A stretch of 46,350 bases of DNA, from assembly GCA_964408955.1 (NCBI GenBank), contig CAYPBK010000015.1:1-46350 (forward strand). Direction: 5' to 3'. Each line of letters opens with the position of its first letter. Position 1 is the first letter of the stretch. The position numbers and the translations under genes were made by a program. Positions 1 to 7,622 of this stretch are shown here, piece after piece. Origin of the DNA: JAAYKT01 sp964408955. GTDB lineage: Bacteria > Bacillota > Clostridia > Lutisporales > Lutisporaceae. Below the pieces are notes generated by a model. That model saw only the letters and a program-made list of their open reading frames with translations. It had not been told where the DNA came from and made no database searches.

Positions 1-76
1 ACAGATTCTAAGCCTCTCCACAATGCAATCTTTATCAAATATTAATAATCTAAAAAACACCTGTGAAAAGTAACAA
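1..76 (+). repeat. Dispersed repeat, right-end copy A (cut by window edge)
   Basis: This stretch matches positions about 4160-4230 almost base for base (core ACAGATTCTAAGCCTCTCC and TGCAATCTTTATCAAAT) and also 11370-11433. It is the right half of the dispersed element described at 4026-4230. The left half would lie outside the window. No coding potential is seen. Confidence 0.85.
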
Positions 77-182
77 ATATTTATCTCCTTTGCCAATTAA
101 ACAATGTAATCTGTTGTATTATCTATATTTTTCCTGTATAATTACATATAATTATAAAAAAAGAAATAAAGGAGGGGTTCTC

Positions 183-554
183 GTGTCTTTAAAAGAGGTT
201 TTAAATAGAGCAAAAAGAGAAAAGAAAAAAGCAAAGGCTGTTGATGCAGCTAAAAAGGTAGGTACCGGTCTTGGTGTCGGAGCAGCTTTAGGAAGTTTGT
301 TTGGTGTTCTTTTTGCCCCTAAATCCGGAAAAGAAACAAGAAAAGATATCGCAGATACTGCAAAAAATTCCGTTGTCACTATTAAAGAAGGTGCAAGCGA
401 GGCCGGTGAAAAAATTTCAAAGGTATTAGAAGAAGGCAAAGAAAGAATCGCTAGCATTAAAAAATCCAAAGAGGCTGTGGATGAGGCTGCCGGTGGAGCA
501 GATGATAGCTCCCCTGAGTCTGAAGAAGTGACAGAAGGCTGTTGCGAAGATTAA
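183..554 (+). CDS. YtxH domain-containing protein
   Basis: A 123-residue small protein of the YtxH family (general-stress type, function poorly known). The GTG at 183 is chosen because a strong ggagggg lies at 171-177; the longer in-frame reading from 63 runs through AT-rich non-coding sequence. A basic N-terminus (RAKREKKKAKAVDAAKK) precedes a glycine/alanine-rich hydrophobic helix (GTGLGVGAALGSLFGVLFA), then the family hallmark APKSGKETR and an acidic, low-complexity amphipathic tail rich in Lys/Glu/Ala. The layout suggests a single membrane anchor with a cytoplasmic or surface-facing coiled tail. It lies 27 bp upstream of a second small membrane protein and is probably co-transcribed with it. 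The family call is firm and the role is unknown. Confidence 0.85.
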   Translation: MSLKEVLNRAKREKKKAKAVDAAKKVGTGLGVGAALGSLFGVLFAPKSGKETRKDIADTAKNSVVTIKEGASEAGEKISKVLEEGKERIASIKKSKEAVDEAAGGADDSSPESEEVTEGCCED

Positions 555-581
555 CAAATTTAAGGAAAAGAGGAGTGTGCC

Positions 582-962
582 ATGATTTCATATAAGGATT
601 TAGGTTTACTTATACTTTTTTTAATATTATCCGGGTTAGGCATTTATACCTTTATTATGCTTAATAACCTCATCGGGGTATTAAAAAGAGTAAGGGAATT
701 GTTGGAGAGAAACTCCTCCAACATTGACAAAACCATGGACAAGCTTCCATCGATTGTAAGTAATGTTGATTGTGCCACGGCAACGCTTAAGGAAGAGATA
801 GTGCAAGTAAGTGAGGCTGTAGGAATAGTCAGCGATACTGTGGCAGAGACTGTGTTGTCTGTAAACGACGGAGCTCAAGAAGCTGTAGAGTATTTAAAAA
901 TAATTTCCGATGTGATAAAAATATTAATGAATGCGTTTATGAAAAATAAAAAGACCGTTTAA
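582..962 (+). CDS. Small membrane protein with coiled tail (DUF948-like)
   Basis: A 126-residue protein with one N-terminal membrane helix (about residues 7-29, LGLLILFLILSGLGIYTFIM) followed by a long amphipathic helical region with regular hydrophobic spacing (valine/isoleucine-rich) to the end. This architecture, and its place directly after a YtxH gene, recalls the DUF948 proteins that often pair with YtxH in Firmicutes. I infer membership from layout rather than a diagnostic motif. The start ATG has a gaggag ribosome site. The stop codon lies inside the perfect terminator hairpin at 942-982. Function is unknown; the pair may act together at the membrane. Confidence 0.7.
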   Translation: MISYKDLGLLILFLILSGLGIYTFIMLNNLIGVLKRVRELLERNSSNIDKTMDKLPSIVSNVDCATATLKEEIVQVSEAVGIVSDTVAETVLSVNDGAQEAVEYLKIISDVIKILMNAFMKNKKTV

Positions 963-982
963 ATGACGGTCTTTTTATTTTT
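942..982. terminator. Bidirectional intrinsic terminator
   Basis: Perfect 17-bp inverted repeat (arms 942-958 and 966-982, 7-nt loop) with GACCGT/ACGGTC at the core, an A-run on one side and a T-run on the other. It ends transcription of both the rightward YtxH pair and the leftward Mrp unit. It overlaps the last codons and stop of the gene ending at 962. Confidence 0.95.
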
Positions 983-988
983 CCCAAT

Positions 989-1840
989 TTATTTAAAATG
1001 CTTTTCTATGTGGTTAAAGGCATCCGCTAGATATTCCTTTTCCACCATCTCTATTTCACCTTTATCGCAGGCCTCAGCTATTGCCGGATCTATAGGCAGC
1101 TTTGCCAATACCATCAAACCCAGGTCCTTAGCGATTTCATCCACATGGCTTTTACCGAAAAGCTTTATTTCCTTGCCGCAATCGGGGCATTCAACATAGC
1201 TCATATTTTCAATTATGCCAAGTACGGGTATTCCCATGGACACTGCCATGTTATATGCCTTTCGCACTATCAGGTGTACTAAATCCTGGGGTGATGCTAC
1301 TACGATAATACCATCCAAAGGAATGGATTGAAAAACTGTTAAGGGCACATCACCGGTGCCAGGAGGCATATCAAGGAATAGATAATCTATATCCCCCCAT
1401 ATGACGTCAGACCAAAATTGTTTAACTACGTTTGATATAAGCGGTCCTCTCCAAATTACAGGTGCCTCTTCATCTTCCAGCAATAGATTTACTGACATGA
1501 TTTTTATATCCTTTGATGTAAGCTCGGGGTATATACCGCTTTCATTGCCAAAAGCTTTTTTATTTATACCAAACATTTTAGGTATGGAAGGTCCCGTTAT
1601 ATCTGCATCCAATATACCCACCTTGAAGCCTTTGCGTCTTGCATGTACTGCAAGCATTGAGGTTATAAGGGATTTTCCTACTCCGCCTTTACCGCTTACG
1701 ATTCCGATAACTTTTTTTATTGAATTATCCTTATGAGTTTCTACACGAAAATCGTCAAGTGTCGGCTGTTTTTCTTCACCGCAGCTGCTGCAGCTGCCTC
1801 CTTCTCCACAACTTGAAGTATTACATCCAGTTTTGTTCAT
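989..1840 (-). CDS. Mrp/NBP35-family ATP-binding Fe-S protein
   Basis: A 283-residue P-loop ATPase of the Mrp/NBP35/ApbC group, which carry or transfer Fe-S clusters. The deviant Walker A motif GKGGVGKS is at about residue 50, the switch region is LDADITGPS, and LFLDMPPGTGD follows. A CPDCGKE CxxC, the presumed bridging cluster site, lies near residue 218. The N-terminus has four clustered cysteines (CNTSSCGEGGSCSSC), a feature of NBP35-like forms that can hold an extra cluster. It is the last gene of a leftward unit after the FMN glutamate-synthase-like gene and the Cys-rich MerR regulator, 53 bp from the latter. Client proteins are not evident. Confidence 0.9.
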   Translation of the reverse strand: MNKTGCNTSSCGEGGSCSSCGEEKQPTLDDFRVETHKDNSIKKVIGIVSGKGGVGKSLITSMLAVHARRKGFKVGILDADITGPSIPKMFGINKKAFGNESGIYPELTSKDIKIMSVNLLLEDEEAPVIWRGPLISNVVKQFWSDVIWGDIDYLFLDMPPGTGDVPLTVFQSIPLDGIIVVASPQDLVHLIVRKAYNMAVSMGIPVLGIIENMSYVECPDCGKEIKLFGKSHVDEIAKDLGLMVLAKLPIDPAIAEACDKGEIEMVEKEYLADAFNHIEKHFK

Positions 1841-1893
1841 TTGATTTTCATCTCCTGTTTTAATAAGTTTTTATATTAATTTTGTCTTAAATC

Positions 1894-2319
1894 TTATAAA
1901 TCTTTTTTAATACATTCACTGCAATCAATGCAAACCCGAAGAATATTGCATTGGTTACACATTTCAGATTTATCAACAACAACACGGCAATATGTTTCCT
2001 CTGATTTCCAACAAGGCTTTGATTCATTTATCAATATGCGGCTGTTTTTCTCCGCACCGCCTTTGCAATTCCTTTTATACCAGCAGGAATACATGGATAT
2101 TATTTGTTTAACCCCGGCTATATTTAAACCTTTTTCATCTATCAAATACTTGATAAATTTTAGTCTCTTTAAGTCATTATTCGTATATTTTCTTTGATAG
2201 CTGCTCCTATCCGGACTTATGAGTTCATTTTTTTCCCATACCCTCAAGGTTTCCGGATGCTCGCCTATTAAACAAGCAACAGTCCCTATTGTATATACAC
2301 CGGTATCATCATCAAACAT
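1894..2319 (-). CDS. Cysteine-rich MerR-type transcriptional regulator
   Basis: A 141-residue protein. Residues about 9-75 form a MerR/HspR-like winged helix (YTIGTVACLIGEHPETLRVW, then R-K-Y-T-N-D-LKRLKFI), with the usual switch from pathway to DNA-binding helix. The remaining half holds about ten cysteines, including CNQC and CIDCSEC near the C-terminus and CW/YC pairs. Family members usually have a dimerisation coiled coil there, so this looks like a metal-, Fe-S- or redox-sensing domain. It lies 20 bp after the FMN glutamate-synthase-like gene and before mrp, and may regulate that unit. The effector is unknown. Confidence 0.75.
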   Translation of the reverse strand: MFDDDTGVYTIGTVACLIGEHPETLRVWEKNELISPDRSSYQRKYTNNDLKRLKFIKYLIDEKGLNIAGVKQIISMYSCWYKRNCKGGAEKNSRILINESKPCWKSEETYCRVVVDKSEMCNQCNILRVCIDCSECIKKDL

Positions 2320-2339
2320 GATTTCCTACTCCTTGCGTT

Positions 2340-3893
2340 TTATACCATTTGCCTTATTTTATCCCTATAATCCATTATTGTTGAAATACCCGAAACTTCC
2401 CCGGCTTCCTTTGTTAATGCAAATATATCCGTTCTATCGATTTTGTCGAGGGTAAATTTTCTGTTTAAAGCCATCAATTGCCTTAATCCCACAGAAACTC
2501 TATTAACGTAAGTAAATACGCCTATTGTACCCGGCGAAATATCAAAGGCTTTATCCCCATATATATCTCTTAGTTCTCTAATATCTCTAAAGATTTCAGG
2601 GACTGTGCTGCCGTATTTTTGTAATTCCTTTGGCACTTTACCTTCATTAATCAATTCACCGACTCTTTTTGCCGACATAGCCGCCGACATAGCTGAACGA
2701 CCAAGAGCAATAATCGATACATAGGGCGCTCCCAGTGAAAGTCCTTTAAAAATGGAATCCTCCATTACAAAACCGCCTGCAACAGCAACCTTTGGTAATG
2801 TATACCCTTTAGCTTTCATCTCGTTCAATATATCATATAGAATGCTTTCCATATAAACGGTCGGCCAGCTCCATTCATTCATCATTTTACACGGGCTGTT
2901 GCCGCTGCCGCCGCCGGCACCGTCAAATGTAACTAAATCAACTTTATTTGCGGAAGCAATTTTTAATACTCTAATCATGTCTGCCGGGTCAAAAGCTGCC
3001 ATTTTAAAGAAAATACGCTTTAATCCCAATTTTCTTAAATGTGCTATTCTTTCTGCCAGTATTTCCTCATCCCACATTGGAAGCTTGCCTATTCTTTGAA
3101 AATGAGGACCTATTCCTTTTTTATGATTATCCTGTATAACCGGATCTGAAGGATCGGGATATACCAAATAACCTTCCTTTTGAAAGTTTAAAGCTTTTTC
3201 CAAGTCATAAACAAAGCCCATTCCTTGAATGCCTTTTGCCGCTTGACCAAATTTAAGTTCTAAAGTAGTCAAACCAAGCTCCGTAATAGCGTAATCAGCA
3301 GCATGAATATACTCATCATCTACATTTGCTTGGAAAACTATATCACCATAGCCATGATAGTATTCCCTAAAACTATTAATCATGCTTTCAAGGAAAGGAG
3401 ATTTTTTTACCTTTTTATCTACCATTTCCAGTTTTGGATCCTTTAATACAGCATCTTCACCTATAACTGCCATTACACCCGATACCGCTGCACCGGCATA
3501 GTAATCCTGCCAATTTAATTTTGCCATGGCGGGAAAAATGAAAGGCGCTTTAAGCTTAATAGGGTTGTCTATACCCACTGTTGTTGTAATATCGCCATTT
3601 GGAAATGTTGCTTTATATGTATCTGCTTCAATGCCGGACGCTCCAAAGACATGTCCATTGATGTTGAAATGTGAAAAATCAACCGGATAATCCTTCTCCG
3701 ATGCAAATTGACTTTTATCCGCACCAACAGGATAAATAGCTTCATCACCGCGTACAGCAGAATAACCTATTTCACAAGTTCCCAGGCATTCAGCAGTACA
3801 AACTGAGCACATACCGGAGAAAGGTGATAGATTGTCCGGAGTCCTCATCTTTGTATTTGTAACAGTACTGCCTAAAGATGGACTATATGACAT
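2340..3893 (-). CDS. FMN-binding glutamate synthase family protein
   Basis: A 517-residue protein resembling the FMN/Fe-S synthase domain of glutamate synthase (GltB central part), without the amidotransferase or GltD part. An N-terminal cysteine set (CSVCTAECLGTCEIGYSA, residues about 31-48) looks like a cluster site. Later residues match the TIM-barrel FMN-binding core: LVTFDGAGGGSGNSPCKMMN, KVAVAGGFVMEDS, LGAPYVSIIALGRSAMSAAM. Such stand-alone proteins are common in anaerobes, and their true substrate is often not glutamate/2-oxoglutarate. It leads the leftward unit with the MerR regulator and mrp. A consensus promoter and an 18-bp palindrome lie upstream (3935-3976). Confidence 0.85.
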   Translation of the reverse strand: MSYSPSLGSTVTNTKMRTPDNLSPFSGMCSVCTAECLGTCEIGYSAVRGDEAIYPVGADKSQFASEKDYPVDFSHFNINGHVFGASGIEADTYKATFPNGDITTTVGIDNPIKLKAPFIFPAMAKLNWQDYYAGAAVSGVMAVIGEDAVLKDPKLEMVDKKVKKSPFLESMINSFREYYHGYGDIVFQANVDDEYIHAADYAITELGLTTLELKFGQAAKGIQGMGFVYDLEKALNFQKEGYLVYPDPSDPVIQDNHKKGIGPHFQRIGKLPMWDEEILAERIAHLRKLGLKRIFFKMAAFDPADMIRVLKIASANKVDLVTFDGAGGGSGNSPCKMMNEWSWPTVYMESILYDILNEMKAKGYTLPKVAVAGGFVMEDSIFKGLSLGAPYVSIIALGRSAMSAAMSAKRVGELINEGKVPKELQKYGSTVPEIFRDIRELRDIYGDKAFDISPGTIGVFTYVNRVSVGLRQLMALNRKFTLDKIDRTDIFALTKEAGEVSGISTIMDYRDKIRQMV

Positions 3894-3934
3894 GTAAAAC
3901 CCTCCTTATACTTTTTTTGTATTCTTTACTTCAA

Positions 3935-3963
3935 ATTATAGCTTTTTATTTAACTAAATTCAA
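3935..3963 (-). promoter_or_regulatory. Promoter of the FMN glutamate-synthase-like unit
   Basis: On the minus strand TTGAAT (3958-3963) is separated by 17 bp from a perfect TATAAT (3935-3940). Transcription would start about 30 bp before the gene's start codon at 3893. The -35 overlaps the palindrome at 3959-3976. Confidence 0.75.
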
Positions 3964-3976
3964 TAAGTTTATTGAA
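3959..3976. promoter_or_regulatory. Palindromic operator candidate over the -35
   Basis: TTCAATAAGTTTATTGAA has perfect 8-bp arms with a 2-bp centre and overlaps the -35 box of the promoter reading left. That position suits a repressor. The Cys-rich MerR regulator of the same unit is the nearest candidate, though a classical MerR site would sit in the spacer. Confidence 0.6.
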
Positions 3977-4025
3977 GTTTGAAATAAATTGGTTAGTCTT
4001 TTTGTTGCTGTTAAGATATAACAAT

Positions 4026-4230
4026 AGTTTCAGTACAGCTTATTATATTTGATACGATTGCAGGAGTTCCAAGGCCAATAATCTGTAAGCTTGTTCCGGG
4101 TTGCGCCAAAACTCGCTTCGCACAAACAGTTGACGCAACTGATCCTACACTGCGCTAACAGATTCTAAGCCTCTCCACAATGCAATCTTTATCAAATACT
4201 AATAATCTAAAAAATACCTGAGAACAGTAA
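4026..4230 (+). repeat. Dispersed MITE-like element, full copy B
   Basis: The only complete copy in the window. Its ends are imperfect inverted repeats: AGCTTATTATATTTGATA then GATTGCA..GGAG on the left (from 4037), and the reverse complement of AGATTATTAGTATTTGATA, GATTGCA..GGAG on the right (to 4208). Similarity continues weakly outward to about 4026 and 4230. Inside, GTTGCG (4100-4105) can pair with CGCAAC (4134-4139). There is no open reading frame of note. With the promoter region it fills the gene-free stretch 3894-4287. Confidence 0.8.
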
Positions 4231-4287
4231 CGCCTTTTGCGTTCAAGCTTGTGATGTGGAGCGTAAGAAGTGTAAGATGATATATTA

Positions 4288-4974
4288 TCAAAGCTTAATT
4301 ATAAGCATTATAACTATTGGAAAGAAAATAGCAGGCAACATATTCCCGGCTTTTATCTTTTTAATCTCTAAAATTGATAAGCTTAAGCCCATCAACAACA
4401 CACCACCTACTGCTGTCATTTCATCTACTACCGCATTGCTCAGGTATGGAGCAATTGCAGAGGCAGCCAGAGCTAATCCTCCTTCGTACACCAATACGGA
4501 TATGGAAGAAAAAGCAACACCAATCCCCATTGCAGAGGCGAAAATCAATGATGCAATAACATCTAAAACAGCTTTCGCAAACAATACTTCATGATTGCCG
4601 GCCAAACCACTTTGCATTGCTCCCATTATCGCCATTGAACCAACGCAAAATATTAAGCTGGCAGTTACGAAGCCTTCCGAAAAGCCGCCCCCGGCATTTT
4701 TAAACCTTGCTTGTATATTATTGCCAAAGCTTTCTAGCCTTTTTTCTATATCAATCCATTCACCTAAAAAAGTACCCAGTGCCAAGCTAATTACCAGTAC
4801 CATGATTTCCTTTGATTTAAGAAAAAACATCATGCCCATGCCAAAAGTGAAAATAGAAAGAGCCTGTATTATTGCATCTCCATATTTTTTCGGCAAACCT
4901 TTTTTCATTAACGAACCGACCGTTCCGCCAACTAGCACGGCCCCGGCGTTAGCTAAAGCTCCTAATATAACCAA
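4288..4974 (-). CDS. DUF554 family membrane protein
   Basis: A 228-residue polytopic membrane protein of the DUF554 (YdfK/YqgA-type) family, a putative transporter or channel of unknown substrate. About seven hydrophobic helices are visible. The glycine-rich N-terminus (LGALANAGAVLVGGTVGSLM), the motif LGTFLGEWIDIEKRLE and the internal SEGFVTASLIFCVGSMAIMG are family-typical. The start is a TTG at 4974 with ggggg eight bases upstream; there is no ATG nearby. It follows the glycosylase gene by 12 bp and ends the rex unit. Long antisense frames over it are shadows. Confidence 0.85.
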   Translation of the reverse strand: MVILGALANAGAVLVGGTVGSLMKKGLPKKYGDAIIQALSIFTFGMGMMFFLKSKEIMVLVISLALGTFLGEWIDIEKRLESFGNNIQARFKNAGGGFSEGFVTASLIFCVGSMAIMGAMQSGLAGNHEVLFAKAVLDVIASLIFASAMGIGVAFSSISVLVYEGGLALAASAIAPYLSNAVVDEMTAVGGVLLMGLSLSILEIKKIKAGNMLPAIFFPIVIMLIIKL

Positions 4975-4986
4975 TGCAATATCCCC

Positions 4987-5889
4987 CTAACTCTTACCTA
5001 TTTTTAATTCCCTAGCATAATAAAATAAATATTCCTGAGCAAATCCCGCCAGGTTACCAAATCTACCTTTGGCATAATCATGTATTTCATTAACTTTAGC
5101 TTCTTTTTTTAGAAAAAGGTGTTCTGTGACTCTTTTTACCCAGACATCTATCGGATACACCTCATGCTTTTCCATGGAAAACAACAATATGCAATCCGCT
5201 ACTTTGGGCCCCACCCCGGGTATTCTTTTAAGCTCTTCCCTTGCCTGATGGGTTTCCATTTCCTTTATTTCATGCAAATCTATTTCTCCATGCTTTACCA
5301 TTTCCGCGGCTTTTTTAATATACTTACAGCGAAAGCCGGCCCTGCATTTTTCAATATCAGAAATCTCCCCTGAACCTAATCCCTCAGGAGTTGGAAAGGA
5401 GTAATAGGTTTTACCGTTATAGGATATAGGTTGTCCATACATTTCAGATAGCAAATTTATGCTTTTTGATATCATGGGGATTCTATTGTTTGCGGAAATA
5501 ATAAAGGAAATTAATATTTCCCAAGGGTCCTGATTTAATATTCTTATTCCGCCCCCGTATTTAATGGCATTTTTCATAATAGAATCAGAGGATAACTTTT
5601 TCTTAATATCACCGTAATTCCGATTTAAATCCAAATATCTAAACCAAATGCTTTCAAAATCCTTTAAAGAAGTATTTAAGATAGTAACTCTTTTTTCATC
5701 GCTGTCGGAGCTGATGTTGATAACCTTATTAAAGGCAACACCTGTATAGCTATTATCCTTTTCTTTGTTCCATCGAAAGCTTTGTCCGCATTCAAAAATG
5801 TGTTTAGCATTAAAATCATTTACATTTTCTAATACTAAACCATTTGAAATTTCTCTTATTTTAATTGAATTCACGGTATATTCAGTCAT
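4987..5889 (-). CDS. ogg: 8-oxoguanine DNA glycosylase (OGG1/AlkA type)
   Basis: A 300-residue HhH-GPD DNA glycosylase/AP lyase that excises 8-oxoguanine in base excision repair. The N-terminal domain shows FECGQSFRWNKE (residues about 30-41), matching the OGG1 FxCGQxFRW motif. The centre has ILISFIISANNRIPMISKSI. The helix-hairpin-helix and catalytic loop read RIPGVGPKVADC followed by EVYPIDVWVKR: the K of GPKVADC is the expected Schiff-base lysine and the D of PIDVWV the activating aspartate. It lies 4 bp after the P-loop/Asp23 gene in the rex unit, which fits a redox-stress theme. Confidence 0.93.
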   Translation of the reverse strand: MTEYTVNSIKIREISNGLVLENVNDFNAKHIFECGQSFRWNKEKDNSYTGVAFNKVINISSDSDEKRVTILNTSLKDFESIWFRYLDLNRNYGDIKKKLSSDSIMKNAIKYGGGIRILNQDPWEILISFIISANNRIPMISKSINLLSEMYGQPISYNGKTYYSFPTPEGLGSGEISDIEKCRAGFRCKYIKKAAEMVKHGEIDLHEIKEMETHQAREELKRIPGVGPKVADCILLFSMEKHEVYPIDVWVKRVTEHLFLKKEAKVNEIHDYAKGRFGNLAGFAQEYLFYYARELKIGKS

Positions 5890-5893
5890 TCCT

Positions 5894-6715
5894 TTAGCCT
5901 TTATCCTGCATAATCAACCCAATAGCTGTAACATTTGAGCTTACAACATTTAAACCCGTTGAATACTCCATCTTTTCCACAATTTGTTTTTGTGCCTCCA
6001 ACAAGGTTATATCCATACGCCTTATTAGACTTATAATTAATTCAACATTGATAATAACCCCTTCGGCAGTGCTGTCAATTCTAATTTTTTTAACCTTTTC
6101 CAGTCCCTCTATTTCCCGAAGGGAAATCTCTATAATTTGAATAAGAGCATTTCTAGATATCTCATACTTGCCGAGATAGCTGAAGGTTGGTCTTATTATA
6201 GTCTTTTCTAACACCTCTGATGACTTTTCCTCTTTTTTCTTAAAAATCTTAAGGGAATCAATGAAATACCCGGAAAAATCCTTTTTTATCTCAACAGAAG
6301 GAACGGGTATAACATGCTTACCATCTACTCTTCTTGACTTTATAGCTTTATATATCTCTTTATCCGTAGAAACATCGTTTATAAATACAGGTTCGCTGGG
6401 TTTTGGCAAGTCCAGTGCTTTTGTGATTTGCTCAACCATTCGCAAAGATGTTCCAAGAACCAGTATTCTATCAGGGTTTATTTCTGCAATTGCTTTTTTA
6501 ATGGAATTCCTATGCTCTTCATCTTTAAACAAAGCCCTTCTCACGGCAGCGAGCTTTGTGCTTTCTTTTTTAGCAGATCTTCCGGCGATAACTCTAGTTC
6601 CTCCGATTAGCAGACCATCATCAATAATATATTCTGTATCCTTTTCCTTAGCTACCATAAAAGCTTTATAGCTTTTACCGGTTCCGCTTTGACCAATTAA
6701 AGCATATACCTCCAT
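5894..6715 (-). CDS. P-loop ATP-binding protein with Asp23/Gls24-like C-terminal domain
   Basis: A 273-residue two-part protein. Residues 1-160 form a small P-loop domain (Walker A GQSGTGKS at 8-15; IIDDGLLIGG; ILVLGTSLRMVEQI). Residues about 175-270 resemble an Asp23/Gls24 envelope-stress domain: ISRNALIQIIEISLREIEGL, then IDSTAEGVIINVELI and repeated amphipathic strands. I recognise this fusion as recurrent in Clostridia but know no assigned function. It sits between rex and ogg with 23- and 4-bp gaps. The context suggests a redox- or envelope-linked role, which is inference. Confidence 0.8.
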   Translation of the reverse strand: MEVYALIGQSGTGKSYKAFMVAKEKDTEYIIDDGLLIGGTRVIAGRSAKKESTKLAAVRRALFKDEEHRNSIKKAIAEINPDRILVLGTSLRMVEQITKALDLPKPSEPVFINDVSTDKEIYKAIKSRRVDGKHVIPVPSVEIKKDFSGYFIDSLKIFKKKEEKSSEVLEKTIIRPTFSYLGKYEISRNALIQIIEISLREIEGLEKVKKIRIDSTAEGVIINVELIISLIRRMDITLLEAQKQIVEKMEYSTGLNVVSSNVTAIGLIMQDKG

Positions 6716-6738
6716 TAAAAACCCTCCCGAGATAAATC

Positions 6739-7398
6739 CTATTTGAATCTTTTACTGTACTCTATATCTTCTTTTTCCTTCATCAAATATGATAATGTAA
6801 AAAGACTTTCACTCAAATGAACATTCTCAACCAGAATATCATCCGATACTTTAATATCGGAGGGCGCAAAATTCCAGATTGCTTTAACGCCGCCTTTGGC
6901 AAGTATTTCAGCAACTTTTTGACATTGATTCTTCGGGGTACAGATTATACCTATATCTATTGAATTAGTTTTTACAAATTCCTCTAATTTCTCTACATCA
7001 TATACTTTTATTTCATTAATACTCAACCCTATAACTTTGGGATTGATGTCAAATATTCCTTTTGTAATAAATCCGCTTTTTTCGAAAAAAGTATAATTTA
7101 CAATAGCTTGGCCTAAATTTCCCGCCCCGATAATAACAGTTTTATAAGTTCTGTTCAATCCTAAAATATTTCCTATTTCCTGATACAAATCATCAACATT
7201 ATAGCCGTATCCCTGCTGCCCAAAGCCACCAAAACAGTTTAAGTCCTGCCTTATCTGAGAGGCAGTAAAACTGGTTATTCTACTAAGTTCTTGAGAGGAT
7301 ACCCTTCTAATGTCTTTCTTTTTCATCTCGCCTAAGTATCTGTAATACTTTGGCAGCCTTCTAATGACTGCCATTGAGATATTACTAAACCTCTCCAT
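6739..7398 (-). CDS. rex: Redox-sensing transcriptional repressor Rex
   Basis: A 219-residue protein matching Rex along its length. The N-terminal winged helix shows AVIRRLPKYYRYL and VSSQELSRITSFTASQIRQD. The linker FGGFGQQGYGYNV and the Rossmann NAD(H)-binding motif VIIGAGNLGQAI follow. Rex senses the NADH/NAD+ ratio and represses fermentation and respiration genes in Gram-positive bacteria. It is first in a leftward unit with the P-loop/Asp23, ogg and DUF554 genes. A near-consensus Rex box lies 27 bp upstream of the start, which suggests autoregulation. Confidence 0.96.
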   Translation of the reverse strand: MERFSNISMAVIRRLPKYYRYLGEMKKKDIRRVSSQELSRITSFTASQIRQDLNCFGGFGQQGYGYNVDDLYQEIGNILGLNRTYKTVIIGAGNLGQAIVNYTFFEKSGFITKGIFDINPKVIGLSINEIKVYDVEKLEEFVKTNSIDIGIICTPKNQCQKVAEILAKGGVKAIWNFAPSDIKVSDDILVENVHLSESLFTLSYLMKEKEDIEYSKRFK

Positions 7399-7424
7399 AT
7401 TAACATCTCCCTAAAAAGTATGAA

Positions 7425-7442
7425 TCGTTATTTTATTAACAA
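7425..7442 (-). promoter_or_regulatory. Candidate Rex operator (ROP box)
   Basis: The minus strand reads TTGTTAATAAAATAACGA. It fits the known clostridial Rex consensus TTGTTAANNNNTTAACAA at 12 of the 14 fixed positions. It lies just upstream of rex itself, where autorepression is commonly seen. Confidence 0.65.
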
Positions 7443-7561
7443 TTACTAACAAAAAATAAAAATCTTCGTTAGTTTATTTTATTACATAGCTTTGTAAATG
7501 TCAATTCTATGTTGCTTTGAGGTTTCCATCCCTAATATTATTTATTTTTCACGTATCCGAT

Positions 7562-7589
7562 TTGAAAAAAAAATTATTTTTGCTACAAT
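7562..7589 (+). promoter_or_regulatory. Promoter of the ABC-F gene
   Basis: TTGAAA (7562-7567), a 16-bp spacer ending in TGC (extended -10), then TACAAT (7584-7589), 33 bp before the start codon. No attenuator-like hairpin is visible in the short leader. Confidence 0.6.
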
Positions 7590-7622
7590 TGTATTTGTGA
7601 TAGTTTTCTGTAGGGGGATATT

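Noticed and set aside
63..182. N-terminal extension of the YtxH gene
   Set aside because: Lies in the repeat and AT-rich leader; the GTG at 183 has the strong ribosome site and the family N-terminus.
4026..4230. Insertion sequence with transposase
   Set aside because: About 200 bp, with no reading frame of useful length; at most a non-autonomous element.
4256..4990. Two long rightward frames (112 and 131 codons) opposite the DUF554 gene
   Set aside because: They are antisense to a well-conserved membrane protein, have no ribosome site and no recognisable family; mirror frames of hydrophobic codons.
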